A stretch of 64,000 bases of DNA, from positions 60,083-124,082 of the forward strand of contig NZ_MCUN01000035.1 in assembly GCF_002873455.1 (NCBI RefSeq), written 5' to 3'. Under the pieces are notes generated by a model, which saw only the letters and a list, made by a program, of their open reading frames with translations, did no database searches and was not told the origin of the DNA. This stretch comes from Vibrio splendidus. Its GTDB lineage: Bacteria; Pseudomonadota; Gammaproteobacteria; Enterobacterales; Vibrionaceae. The stretch's first letter is position 1; each line of letters opens with the position of its first letter. The position numbers were made by a program, and so were the translations under genes. Of the stretch, positions 1 to 13,300 are shown piece by piece.

Positions 1-1
1 T

Positions 2-3000
2 GACTACATTGGTTTTACTACTAGTGCGACGAATGTCGAAACCACGGTATTTACGCTGAGTTTTTCTAGCACCACATTGGGTGAATATACCTTCACTTTA
101 CTTGAAGCGTTGGATCACCAAGATGCTCGAGGCAACAACGACCTCAGCTTTGATCTACCTGTTTATGCGGTAGACAGTGATGGCGATGATTCATTGATGT
201 CTCCGTTAAATGTCACCATCGGTGATGATGTTCAAATCATGCAAGATAGTACGTTAGATATCGTCGAGCCAACCGTCGCAGATTTGGCCGCTGGCACAGT
301 GACAACTAACACCATTGATGTGATGCCAAATCAAAGTGCCGATGGCGCGACGATCACTCAGTTCACTTATGATGGTCAGCTTCGAACACTTGATCAAAAT
401 GATAACGGCGAGCAGCAGTTTAGCTTCACCGAAGGAGAGCTGTTCATCACTCTTGAAGGTGAAGTGCGCTTTGAGCCTAATCGTAATCTAGACCACACGC
501 TGAACGAAGACATCGTGAAATCGATCGTGGTGACGTCTAGTGACTCCGATAACGATGTGCTGACCTCAACCGTCACGTTGACTATTACCGATGGTGATAT
601 CCCAACCATTGATAATGTTCCAACTGTGAACTTGTCTGAAACTAATCTTAGTGATGGCTCTGCACCAAGCGGCAGCGCGGTTAGCTCAACTCAAACCATT
701 ACCTTTACCAACCAAAGTGATGATGTAACAAATTTCCGTATTGAACCGACTGAGTTCAACGTCGGTGGTGCTTTGACATCAAACGGCCTGGTAGTCGAAC
801 TGAAAGCCGACCCAACTACTCCGGGTGGTTACATCGGTTTTGTTACGGATGGTTCAAACGTTGAAACTAACGTGTTCACGATTAGCTTCTCGGATACCAA
901 TTTAGGTCAATACACCTTCACCTTACTCGAAGCGTTAGACCATGTTGATGGCTTGGCAAATAATGATCTGAGCTTTGATCTTCCTGTTTACGCGGTTGAC
1001 AGCGATGGCGATGATTCACTGGTGTCTCAGTTAAATGTAACCATCGGTGACGATGTTCAAATCATGCAAGGTGGTGCCTTAGATATCACTGAGCCAAATC
1101 TTGCAGACGGCACAATTACAACCAATACCATCGATGTGATGCCAAATCAGAGTGCCGATGGTGCGACAATCACTCAGTTTAATTATGACGGGCAAGTTCG
1201 CAATCTGGACCAAACTGACAATGGTGAGCAGCAATTTAGCTTCACGGAAGGTGAGTTGTTCATCACCCTTGAAGGTGAAGTGCGCTTCGAGCCAAATCGT
1301 AATCTAGACCATACGGCTAGCGAAGACATCGTTAAGTCGATTGTGGTGACCTCAAGCGATTCAGACAATGACGTACTGACTTCCACAGTGACGCTGACCA
1401 TTACGGATGGTGATAACCCAACCATTGATGCAGTGCCAAGCGTTACGCTTTCGGAAACTAATCTTACGGATGGGTCAGCTCCAAGCGGCAGTGCAGTAAG
1501 TCAAACTGAGACGATTACTTTCACCAATCAAAGTGATGATGTAGCAAACTTCCGTATTGAGCCAACCGAGTTCAATGTGGGTGGAGCACTAAAATCGAAC
1601 GGATTTGCGGTCGAGATAAAAGAAGATTCTGCTAACCCAGGTACTTACATCGGTTTTATTACCAACGGTTCGAACACAGAAGTTCCAGTTTTCACGATTG
1701 CCTTCTCTACAAGTACGTTGGGCGAATACACCTTTACCTTACTTGAAGCGTTAGACCATGTAGATGGCCTAGATAAGAACGATTTGAGTTTTGATCTGCC
1801 TGTTTACGCTGTCGACAGTGATGGCGATGATTCACTGGTGTCTCAACTCAATGTGACCATTGGTGATGATGTCCAAATCATGCAAGACGGTACGTTAGAT
1901 ATCATCGAGCCAAATCTGGCTGATGGAATAATCACGACCAATACCATTGATGTGATGCCAAATCAGAGTGCTGATGGCGCGACGATCACTCAGTTTACTT
2001 ATGACGGAGTCGTAAACACACTCGATCAAAGCATGTCAGGCGAGCAGCAATTCAGCTTCACGGAAGGCGAACTGTTTATCACCCTAGAAGGTGAAGTGCG
2101 ATTTGAGCCAAATCGTAATTTAGACCACACGGCAAGTGAAGACATCGTGAAGTCGATCGTAGTGACTTCAAGTGACTTCGATAACGACTCCCTGACTTCA
2201 ACTGTAACACTGACGATTACCGATGGTGATATTCCAACCATCGATGCGGTACCAAGTGTTACCCTTTCTGAAACTAACCTGAGCGATGGCTCTGCTCCGA
2301 GTGGCAGCGCGGTAAGCTCAACTCAAACCATCACGTTTACCAATCAAAGTGATGATGTGGTTCGTTTCCGTGTTGAGCCAACGGAATTCAATACTAACGA
2401 TGATCTTAAATCGAACGGTTTAGCCGTTGAATTACGTGAAGACCCGGCAGGGTCGGGTGACTACATTGGTTTTACTACCAGTGCGACGAATATGGAAACT
2501 ACGGTATTTACACTGAGTTTCTCTAGCACCACCCTAGGTGAATATACCTTCACTTTGCTTGAAGCCTTGGACCACCAAGATGCCCGTGGCAACAACGACC
2601 TCAGCTTTGATCTACCTATTTACGCGGTAGACAGTGATGGTGATGATTCACTGATGTCGCCACTCAATGTGACTATCGGTGATGATGTTCAAATCATGCA
2701 AGACGGTGCGCTCAATATCACTGAGCCGACGGTCACTGATTTAGCAGCAGGCAAACCGACGACTGCTATTTTCGATGTGATGCCGAATCAAAGTGCCGAT
2801 GGCGCAACGGTGACGCAATTCACTTATGATGGTCAGCTTCGAACGCTGGACCAAAATGACAACGGCGAGCAGCAGTTTAGCTTCACAGAAGGCGAACTGT
2901 TCTTCACTCTTCAAGGTGAAGTGCGCTTTGAGCCTAATCGTAATCTAGACCACACGCGTAGCGAAGACATCGTGAAGTCGATCGTGGTGACGTCTAGCGA

Positions 3001-6000
3001 TTCTGATAATGATGTGCTGACCTCAACCGTCACACTGACCATTACCGATGGTGATATCCCAACCATTGATAATGTGCCAACAGTCAACTTGTCAGAAACT
3101 AATCTGAGTGATGGCTCTGCTCCGAATGCAAGTGCCGTAAGTTCAACTCAAACCATTACCTTTACCAATCAAAGTGATGATGTGGTGAGTTTCCGTATCG
3201 AACCGACTGAGTTTAATGTTGGTGGCGCTCTCACATCAAACGGATTAGCGGTTGAGCTAAAAGCTGACCCAACCACTCCGGGCGGTTACATTGGTTATGT
3301 TACTGATGGCTCGAACGTTGAAACTAACATTTTCACGATTAGTTTCTCAGATACGAACTTAGGCCAATACACCTTCACCTTACTTGAAGCATTAGACCAT
3401 GCGGATGGCCTTGCAAATAACGATCTGAGCTTTGACCTGCCGGTTTATGCTGTCGACAGCGATGGTGATGATTCACTGGTGTCTCAGCTTAACGTAACCA
3501 TCGGTGATGATGTCCAAATCATGCAAGGTGGTGCCTTAGATATCACTGAGCCAAATTTTGCAGACGGCACAATCACAACCAATACCATCGATGTGATGCC
3601 AAATCAGAGTGCTGATGGCGCGACAATTACTCAGTTCACTTATGACGGTCAAGTTCGAACGCTTGATCAAACGGACAATGGTGAGCAGCAATTTAGCTTC
3701 ACGGAAGGTGAGTTGTTCATTACTCTTGAAGGTGAAGTACGCTTCGAACCCAGTCGTAATTTAGACCACACGGCTAGCGAAGACATCGTGAAGTCGATTG
3801 TGGTGACCTCAAGCGATTCAGACAATGACATACTGACTTCAATTGTTACTCTCACCATTACCGATGGTGATATTCCAACTATTGATGCGGTGCCAAGCGT
3901 TACCTTGTCAGAAACCAACCTTGTTGATGGCTCTGCGCCAATCGGCAGTGCAGTAAGTCAAACTGAAACGATTACTTTCACGAATCAAAGTGATGATGTG
4001 ACCAGTTTCCGTATTGAGCCAACCGAATTCAATGTGGGTGGAGCACTGAAATCGAATGGATTTGTGGTCGATATAAAAGAAGACTCTGCTAACCCGGGGA
4101 CTTATATCGGTTTTATTACCGATGGTTCGAACGCTGAAGTTCCAGTGTTTACCATTAGTTTTTCGGTAACCACGCTAGGTGAGTACACCTTCACCTTACT
4201 TGAAGCGTTAGACCATGTGGATGGTTTAGATAAGAACGATTTGAGCTTCGATCTGCCTGTTTATGCGGTTGATACGGACGGCGATGATTCACTGGTGTCT
4301 CAGCTTAATGTGACCATCGGTGATGATGTTCAGGTCATGCAAGATGGTACGTTAGATATCACCGAGCCCAATCTGGCTGACGGAACAGTCACAACCAATA
4401 CCATTGATGTGATGCCAAATCAGAGTGCCGATGGCGCGACGATCACTCAGTTTACTTATGATGGTCAACTACGAACGCTTGACCAAAATGACTCTGGCGA
4501 GCAGCAATTCAGCTTCACGGAAGGCGAACTGTTTATCACCCTTGAAGGTGAAGTGCGATTTGAGCCAAATCGTAATTTAGACCACACGGTGAGCGAAGAT
4601 ATTGTGAAGTCGATAGTCGTGACCTCAAGTGACTTCGATAACGATCCGGTGACTTCAACCATTACGCTAACCATTACTGATGGTGACAATCCGATTATTA
4701 ATACGGTGCCGAGCGTTGTACTTGAAGAAGCTGACTTAACTGACGGCTCATCGCCAAGTGGTAGCGCAGTAAGTCAAACTGAAACGATCACTTTCACTAA
4801 TCAAAGTGATGATGTCGAGAAATTCCGTTTAGAACCAAGTGAATTTAATACTAACAATGCGCTCAAGTCCGATGGCTTGATCATTGAGATTCGAGAAGAA
4901 CCAACAGGCTCAGGCAATTACATTGGTTTCACGACGGATATTTCGAATGTCGAAACCACGGTGTTTACTCTCAATTTCAGCAGCACTACTTTGGGTGAAT
5001 ATACCTTTACGCTTCTGGAAGCCATTGACCACACGCCTATTCAAGGTAATAACGACCTAACATTCAACGTGCCAGTTTACGCTGTCGATAGCGACGGTGA
5101 TGATTCTCTGATGTCTCCGCTGGCAGTAACTATCACTGATGATATTCAAGTGATGGTTAATGACTCTCTCACAATTGAAGAGCCAACGGTTGCAGATTTG
5201 GCAGCAGGTACTCCGACAACTACCACCGTTAATGTTCTTGATGAAGAAGGTGCTGATGGGACGACCATTACTCAGTTCACTTACGATGGTGGGGCGGTAT
5301 TAACGCTTGACCAAAACGATACGGGTGAGCAGAAGTTCGTGGTTGCTGATGGGTCATTGTATATCACCCTACAAGGCGATATTCGTTTCGAACCAAATCG
5401 TAACCTAGACCATACTGGTGGCGATATCGTTAAGTCGATAGTCGTAACCTCAAGTGATTCTGATAGCGATCTTGTGTCTTCAACGGTAACGCTAACCATT
5501 ACCGATGGCGATATCCCAACGATTGACACTGTGCCAAGCGTTACGCTGTCAGAAACGAATCTGAGTGACGGATCTGCTCCGAATACAAGTGCGGTAAGTT
5601 CAACTCAAACCATTACCTATACCAATCAAAGTGATGATGTGACGAGCTTCCGTATTGAACCGACTGAATTTAATGTTGGTGGTGCTCTCATATCAAACGG
5701 CCTGGCAGTCGAGTTAAAAGCCGACCCAACCACGCCGGGTGGCTACATCGGCTTTGTGACAACGGCTCCGAATGTTGAAACTAACGTGTTTACGATTAGC
5801 TTCTCGGATACCAATTTAGGCCAATACACCTTCACCTTACTTGAAGCATTAGATCATGTAGATGGCTTAGCGAAGAATGGTCTGACTTTTGATCTTCCTG
5901 TTTATGCCGTTGATAGCGATGGTGATGATTCACTGGTGTCTCAACTGAATGTGACCATCAGTGATGACGTACAGGTCATGCAAAACCAAGCGCTTAATAT

Positions 6001-7384
6001 TATTGAGCCAACGGTTGCTGATTTGGCTGCGGGTACTCCGACGACAGCCACTGTTGATGTGATGCCTAGTCAAAGTGCCGATGGTGCGACAATCACTCAG
6101 TTTATCTACGATAACGGAGCGGTAATAACGCTCGATCAAAACGATACGGGTGAACAAAAGTTTGTCTTTGCTGAAGGTTCACTGTTCATCACCTTGCAAG
6201 GTGAAGTACGCTTCGAGCCAAATCGCGATTTAGACCACACAGCTAGCGAAGATATTGTGAAGTCGATTGTGGTGACCTCAAGCGATTCAGACAATGACGT
6301 GCTGACTTCAACCGTTACGCTGACCATTACCGATGGTGATATTCCAACCATTGACGCAGTGCCAAGCGTTACTTTGTCTGAAACCAACCTTGCGGATGGG
6401 TCTGATCCGAGTAGCGGCGCAGTAAGCCAAACTGAGACGATTACTTTCACCAATCAAAGTGATGATGTGACCAGTTTCCGTATTGAGCCAACCGAGTTCA
6501 ATGTGGGCGGTGCTCTGAAATCGAATGGATTTGCGGTCGAGATAAAAGAAGACTCTGCTAATCCAGGCACTTACATCGGCTTTATTACCGATGGTTCGAA
6601 CGCTGAAGTCCCAGTGTTTACCATTAGTTTCTCGGCAACCACGCTAGGTGAGTACACCTTTACCTTACTTGAAGCGTTAGACCATGTAGATGGCCTAGAT
6701 AAGAACGATTTGAGTTTTGATCTGCCTGTTTATGCTGTCGACAGTGATGGCGATGATTCACTGGTGTCTCAACTCAATGTGACCATTGGTGATGATGTCC
6801 AAATAATGCAAGACGGTACGTTAGATATAACTGAGCCAAATCTTGCAGACGGAACAATCACAACCAACACCATTGATGTGATGCCAAATCAGAGTGCCGA
6901 TGGCGCGACAATCACTCAGTTTACTTATGATGGTCAGCTACGAACGCTTGACCAAAATGACACTGGCGAGCAGCAATTCAGCTTCACGGAAGGCGAACTG
7001 TTTATCACCCTGGAAGGTGAAGTGCGATTTGAGTCAAATCGTAATTTAGACCACACGGCAAGTGAAGACATCGTGAAGTCGATTGTCGTTACTTCAAGTG
7101 ATTTTGATAACGATCCGGTGACTTCAACCGTTACGCTGACTATTACCGATGGTGATATTCCAACCATCGATGCTGTGCCAAGCGTTACGATCTCAGAAAC
7201 AAACCTAGCTGATGGTTCTGCACCAAATGCTGGCGCGGTCAGCTCAACACAGACGATTACTTTCACCAACCAAAGTGATGATGTGGTTCGCTTCCGTTTG
7301 GAACCAACCGAGTTCAACACTAACGATGCACTTAAATCGAATGGCTTAGCGGTCGAACTGCGTGAAGATCCTCAAGGTTCTGGT
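2..7384 (+). repeat. Higher-order tandem repeat: three ABC super-units of ~2,457 bp
   Basis: The adhesin modules repeat in a three-module order. The A module carries DHQDARGNN, B carries DHVDGLANN or DHADGLANN, and C carries DHVDGLDKN. Matching points (the DYIGFTT position) fall at 2, 2459, 4916 and 7385, giving spacings of 2457, 2457 and 2469 bp. Within the first super-unit the module spacings are 825, 816 and 816 bp. The 12-bp excess in the third block comes from insertions in its A and B modules. This points to duplication of a whole three-module block after the modules had diverged. Confidence 0.9.
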
Positions 7385-10300
7385 CAGTATGTTGGTTTTA
7401 CTACCAGTTCGTCTAATGTGGAGACGACAGTATTTACGCTGGACTTCAACGCTGGAACCTTAGGCGAATACACATTTACGTTAATCGAAGCCCTGGATCA
7501 TCAAGATGCGCGTGGTAACAACGATTTAAGCTTTAATCTACCAGTGTATGCGGTTGATAGTGATGGTGATGATTCGTTAGTTTCTCAGCTTGACGTGACT
7601 ATTGGTGATGATGTGCAGTTGATGCAAGACGGCACAATCACCAGTCGTGAGCCTGCAACAAGTGTTGAAACATCAAATACCTTTGATGTGATGCCAAGTC
7701 AAAGCGCCGACGGAGCGAAAGTCACTTCATTTGTTTTCGATGGTAATACTGCAGAAAGCCTTGATTTAAATGTAAATGGTGAACAAAAGTTCGTTTTCAC
7801 GGAAGGCTCGGTATTCATTACGACGGAAGGTGAGATACGTTTCGAACCTGTGCGTAATCAAAACCATTCAGGTGGTGATATTACCAAGTCTATTGAGGTG
7901 ACGTCTGTTGACCTTGATGGCGATATTGTTACTTCGACCGTGACACTGAAGATTGTTGATGGTGACCTTCCTACTATCAACCTTGTTCCCGGAATTACGT
8001 TATCTGAAGTGGATCTGGCTGATGGCTCTGTGCCAACGGGCAACCCAGTGACAATGACACAAACCATTACCTACACAGTGGGCAGCGATGATTTAAGCCA
8101 TTTCAGAATTGATCCTACTCAGTTCAATATTTCTGGGGCTTTGAAATCGAACGGCCTAGATGTCGAAATAAAAGAGCAGCCAGCTAATTCTGGTAATTAT
8201 ATTGGCTTCGTTAAAGACGGTTCTAACGTAGAAACCAACGTCTTCACGATCAGCTTCTCGACGAGTAATTTAGGACAATACACCTTCACACTGCTTGAAG
8301 CGTTAGATCATGTAGATGGATTACAAAACAATACACTAAGCTTCGATATACCTGTTTTAGCGGTTGATGTGGATGGTGATGATTCTGCAATGTCGCCTAT
8401 GACGGTTACGATCACCGATGACGTACAAGGTGTTCAAGATGGTACTTTAAGTATCACTGAGCCTTCACTAGCTGATTTGGCATCGGGTATACCACCAACG
8501 ACGCCAATCATTGATGTTATGCCAACGCAGAGTGCTGATGGCGCGAAAGTGACACAGTTTACCTACGATGGTGGTACTGCCGTTACATTAGACCCAAGCA
8601 TTTCCACAGAACAAGTATTTACTGTAACCGATGGCTTATTGTATATCACCATTGAAGGGGAGGTTCGTTTTGAACCGAGCCGAGATCTCGACCATTCATC
8701 TGGCGATATCGTAAGAACGATTGTTGTCACCACCAGTGATTTTGATAACGATACCGATACTGCGGATGTCACTTTGACGATCAAAGACGGTATCGATCCA
8801 GTTATCAACGTGGTTCCAGATGTTAACTTATCGGAAGTCAACCTAGCAGATGGCTCGATGCCAAGCGGTTCTGCGGTAAGTTCGACTCACACAATCACTT
8901 ATACCGAAGGAAGTGATTACTTTAGTCATTTTAGAATTGCTACCAACGAATTCAATCCTGGCGATCTGCTGAAATCAAGTGGTCTTGTCGTTCAACTCAA
9001 AGAAGATCCGGCTTCAGCAGGTGATTACATCGGTTTTACTGATGATGGGGCAAGCAATGTCACTAACGTATTCACAATTCGCTTTGATAGTGTCAACAAA
9101 GGTGAGTTTACTTTTACCTTGATTGAGGCGCTTGATCACCTTAATGGTGTACTGCATAACGATCTAACTTTCCGTCTATCGGTTTACGCTGTTGATACAG
9201 ATGATTCTGAATCAACGAAACGCGATGTGGTGGTTACGATAGAAGATGACATCCAGCAAATGCAAGATGGCTTCTTAACCATTACCGAACCAAACTCAGG
9301 GTCACCCACAACTGCTACGGTAGATGTGATGCCGTTACCAAGTGCAGACGGTGCGAACATTACGCAATTCACGTACGACGGTGGCTCTCCGATTACCCTG
9401 AATCAAAACAACAATGGCGAACAGGAGTTTACTTTCACCGAAGGTTCATTGTTTGTGACGTTAACGGGTGATGTAAGATTCGAACCAAACCGCAACTTAG
9501 ACCATTCTGCAGGTAACATTGTTAAGTCAATTGTGTTCACCTCTTCAGATTTCGATAACGATATATTTTCGTCGACGGTTACGCTCACCATTATTGATGG
9601 TGATGGACCAACAATCGATGTTGTGCCGGGTGTGGCATTGTCAGAAAGTTTACTTGCTGATGGTTCTACGCCTAGCTTAAACCCAGTAAGTATGACTCAA
9701 ACCATTACTTCACTTGCAAGCAGTGATGATATTGCTGAAATAGTGGTGGAAGTAGGGCTGTTCAATACCAATGGCGCGTTGAAGTCGGATGGTTTGTCAC
9801 TGAGTTTACGTGAAGACCCTGTAAATTCTGGCGACTACATTGCGTTTACTACTAATGGTTCAGGTACCGAGAAAGTCATATTCACTCTGGATTTTGATGA
9901 CACGAATCCGAGCCAATATACGTTTACTCTTCTTGAACGTTTAGATCATGTTGATGGTTTAGGAAATAAAGATCTGAGCTTTGATCTTTCTGTTTACGCA
10001 GAAGATACCGACGGTGATGTTTCAGCGTCTAAACCGCTGACTGTCACCATCACCGATGATGTTCAACTGATGCAATCGGGTGCGCTCAACATCACTGAGC
10101 CAACCACGGGAACGCCTACTACAGCAGTCTTCGATGTTATGCCTGCGCAAAGTGCAGATGGCGCGACAATTACTAAGTTTGTGTATGACAATCAACCTGA
10201 GATGGCTTTGGTACAAACGAATACTGGCGAGCAAGAGTTTGTATTCACCGAGGGCTCTTTGTTTATCAATCTTGAAGGGGATGTACGTTTTGAACCTAAC

Positions 10301-13300
10301 CGCAATCTAGACCACTCTGGTGGCGATATCGTCAAGACCATTACGGTGACATCTGAAGATAAAGATGGCGATATCGTGACGTCTACAGTGACGTTAACTA
10401 TTGCCGATGGCGCGCCACCAACTATCGACACCGTACCGACTGTCGAGTTGGCTGAAGCAAATCTGGTTGATGGCTCTTCACCGGGCTTACCTGTGAGCCA
10501 AACTGAAACCATTACTTTCACAGCAGGAAGTGATGATGTTAGCTACTTCCGCATTGATCCGGCTCAATTCAACACATCAGGTGATCTGCAAGCGGATGGT
10601 TTGGTGGTTCAACTAAAAGAAGATCCTCTGAACAGCGATAATTATATTGGTTACGTTGAGAGCGGCGGTGTCCAAACGGATATCTTCACCATCACGTTTA
10701 GCAGCGTGGTTCTAGGAGAGTACACATTCACCTTGTTGGAAGAGTTAGATCACCTGCCAGTACAAGGTAACAATGATCAAATCTTCACCTTGCCAGTTAT
10801 AGCAGTCGACAAAGACAACACTGACTCAGTGATGAAACCTCTTACGGTGACGATTACCGATGATGTACCAACCATTACTGACACCACTGTCGCGAGTACG
10901 TTTGTGGTTGATGAAGATGATTTGGGCACTCTGGCACAAGCGACGGGTTCGTTTGTAACCACTGAAGGTGCAGACCAAGTTGAGGTTTACGAACTACGTA
11001 ATATCTTAACGCTGGAAGCAACACTATCGTCGGGCAGTGAAGGTCTTAAGATCACCGAAATCACTGGTGCTGCTAATACGACTACCTACCAAGGGGCAAC
11101 CGACCCAAGTGGAACGCCAATTTTCACATTAGTGTTGACTGATGATGGAGCTTACACCTTTACCTTGCTTGGCCCTCTCAATCACGCTACGACACCGAGT
11201 AACCTCGATACATTAACAATACCATTTGATGTTGTTGCGGTTGATGGTGATGGTGATGATTCTAACCAATATGTATTGCCAATCGAGGTGCTAGATGATG
11301 CTCCGGTAATGTCGGCGCCAACCGGTGAAACAGTTGTTGATGAAGACGATCTTACCGGGATTGGTTCAGAACAATCTGAAGACACCATTATTAATGGGCT
11401 GTTTACCGTCGATGAAGGTGCCGATGGCGTTGTTAAGTATGAACTGGTTGACGAAGATTTGGTTCTGACGGGCTTAACCTCCGATGGAGAAAACTTAGAG
11501 TGGCTAGCTGTTTCACAGATTGGCACAACATTTACTTACGTTGCTCAAACTGCAACGAGTAATGAAGCGGTGTTCGAGATTATTTTCGATACCTCGGATA
11601 ACAGCTATCAATTTGAACTGTTTAAACCACTTAAGCACCCTGATGGCGCTGATGAAAACAACATCGAACTTGGTTTCTCAGTTGTGGCTGAAGACTTTGA
11701 CCAAGACCAATCAAACGCGATTGATCTGACAATCACAGTGACGGATGATGTTCCATTGGTGACAACTCAATCGATTACTCGTCTTGAAGGTCAGGGCTAT
11801 GGCAACTCCAAAGTCGACATGTTTGCCAACGCAACAGATGTAGGGGCTGATGGCGCGGTACTGAGTCGAATTGAGGGCATCTCAAATAATGGTGCAGATA
11901 TTGTTTTCCGTAGCGGGAACAATGGGCCATACAGTAGCGGTTTCGATTTAAACAGTGGTAGCCAACAAGTTCGAGTCTACGAGCAAACAAATGGCGGTGC
12001 TGATACTCGTGAGCTTGGCCGACTGCGTATCAACTCAAATGGTGAAGTGGAATTTAGAGCTAATGGCTATCTCGATCATGACGGCCTAGATACCATCGAT
12101 TTCTCGATTAATGTGATCGCGACGGATGGAGACTTAGACACCTCTGAAACTCCGTTAGATATTACGATTACTGATAGGGACTCTACAAGAATTGCGCTGA
12201 AAGTGACGACCTTCGAGGACGCGGGTAGAGATTCAACGATACCTTACGCGGCAGGCGATGCACCGACTCTTGAGAACGTTCAAGACAACCAGAGTGGTTT
12301 GCCTAATGCACCAGCTCAAGTTGCGCTACAAGTTAGTCTGTATGACCAAGATAACAACGAGTCTATCGGTCAACTGACGATTCAAAACAGCAACCACAGA
12401 GGTACGTTCTATTACTTTGATGGCATGGAGTATCACAAGTTAGATCCAGAACTTAACGGCGATATCATCTTTGATGCATCTGTGATGGACCAAAGTTTTG
12501 CTCCAAACCCAAATGAAGCAAGACAAACCATTGCGACGATCGACAACCTGTTCTTTGTCCCTGACCAAAACTTTGGGTCAAATAACAACGGTGTGCGAAT
12601 CAATTATGAACTTGAAATTGATAATAATGGCACCCCTGATCACACCGTTAATTCAAACTTCAGAATTGAGATTGAAGCTGTGGCTGATATTGCGACTTGG
12701 GATGATTCCAACAGCATGTATCAGTATCAAGTGAACGAAGATGAAGACAATGTCACGTTACAGTTGAATGCAGAATCACAAGATAACAGCCGCACTGAAA
12801 CCATTACTTATGAATTAGAAGCTGTGCAGGGGATCGGTAAGTTCGAGCTCCTCGATCAAAATGGCAATGTGCTTACACCGACTGGGGGTGTTTATATTAT
12901 CGCTGCTGGTGATATCAATAGCACCGTGGTTAACCCTATTGATAACTTCTCTGGGCAAATTGAATTTAAAGCGACAGCTATTACCGAAGAGACACGTAAC
13001 CCATTCGATGATGCAGCCAACGGTGGAGCAAACGATAAGACGACAGCTCGTTCTGTAGAGCAAAATATTATCATTGATGTCACTGCTGACGCCGACCCGG
13101 GCAAATTCAGTGTGAGCCGTATTAGGATCAACGAAGACAACATCGATGACCCTGATTACATCGGTCCTTTGGACAACAAAGATGCATTCACGCTAGATGA
13201 AGTCATCACTATGACTGGGTCAGTGGATACCGATGGTTCTGAAGAACTGTTTGTGCGCATCAGTAATGTTACGGAAGGAGCAGTGCTTTACTTCTTAGGC

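Noticed and set aside
77..79. Adhesin start codon at 77
   Set aside because: The codon is TTG inside a module whose upstream part (DYIGFTT...) is already in frame from position 2, so the gene starts outside the window.
2..10720. Regular repeats considered as a CRISPR-like or satellite array
   Set aside because: The repeats are ~820 bp and continuously coding, without spacer structure.
394..11990. Many open frames of 60-130 codons on the strand opposite the adhesin
   Set aside because: They recur at the repeat period with similar translations (for example ...VTTIDFTMSS...), as expected for mirror images of a repeated coding sequence.
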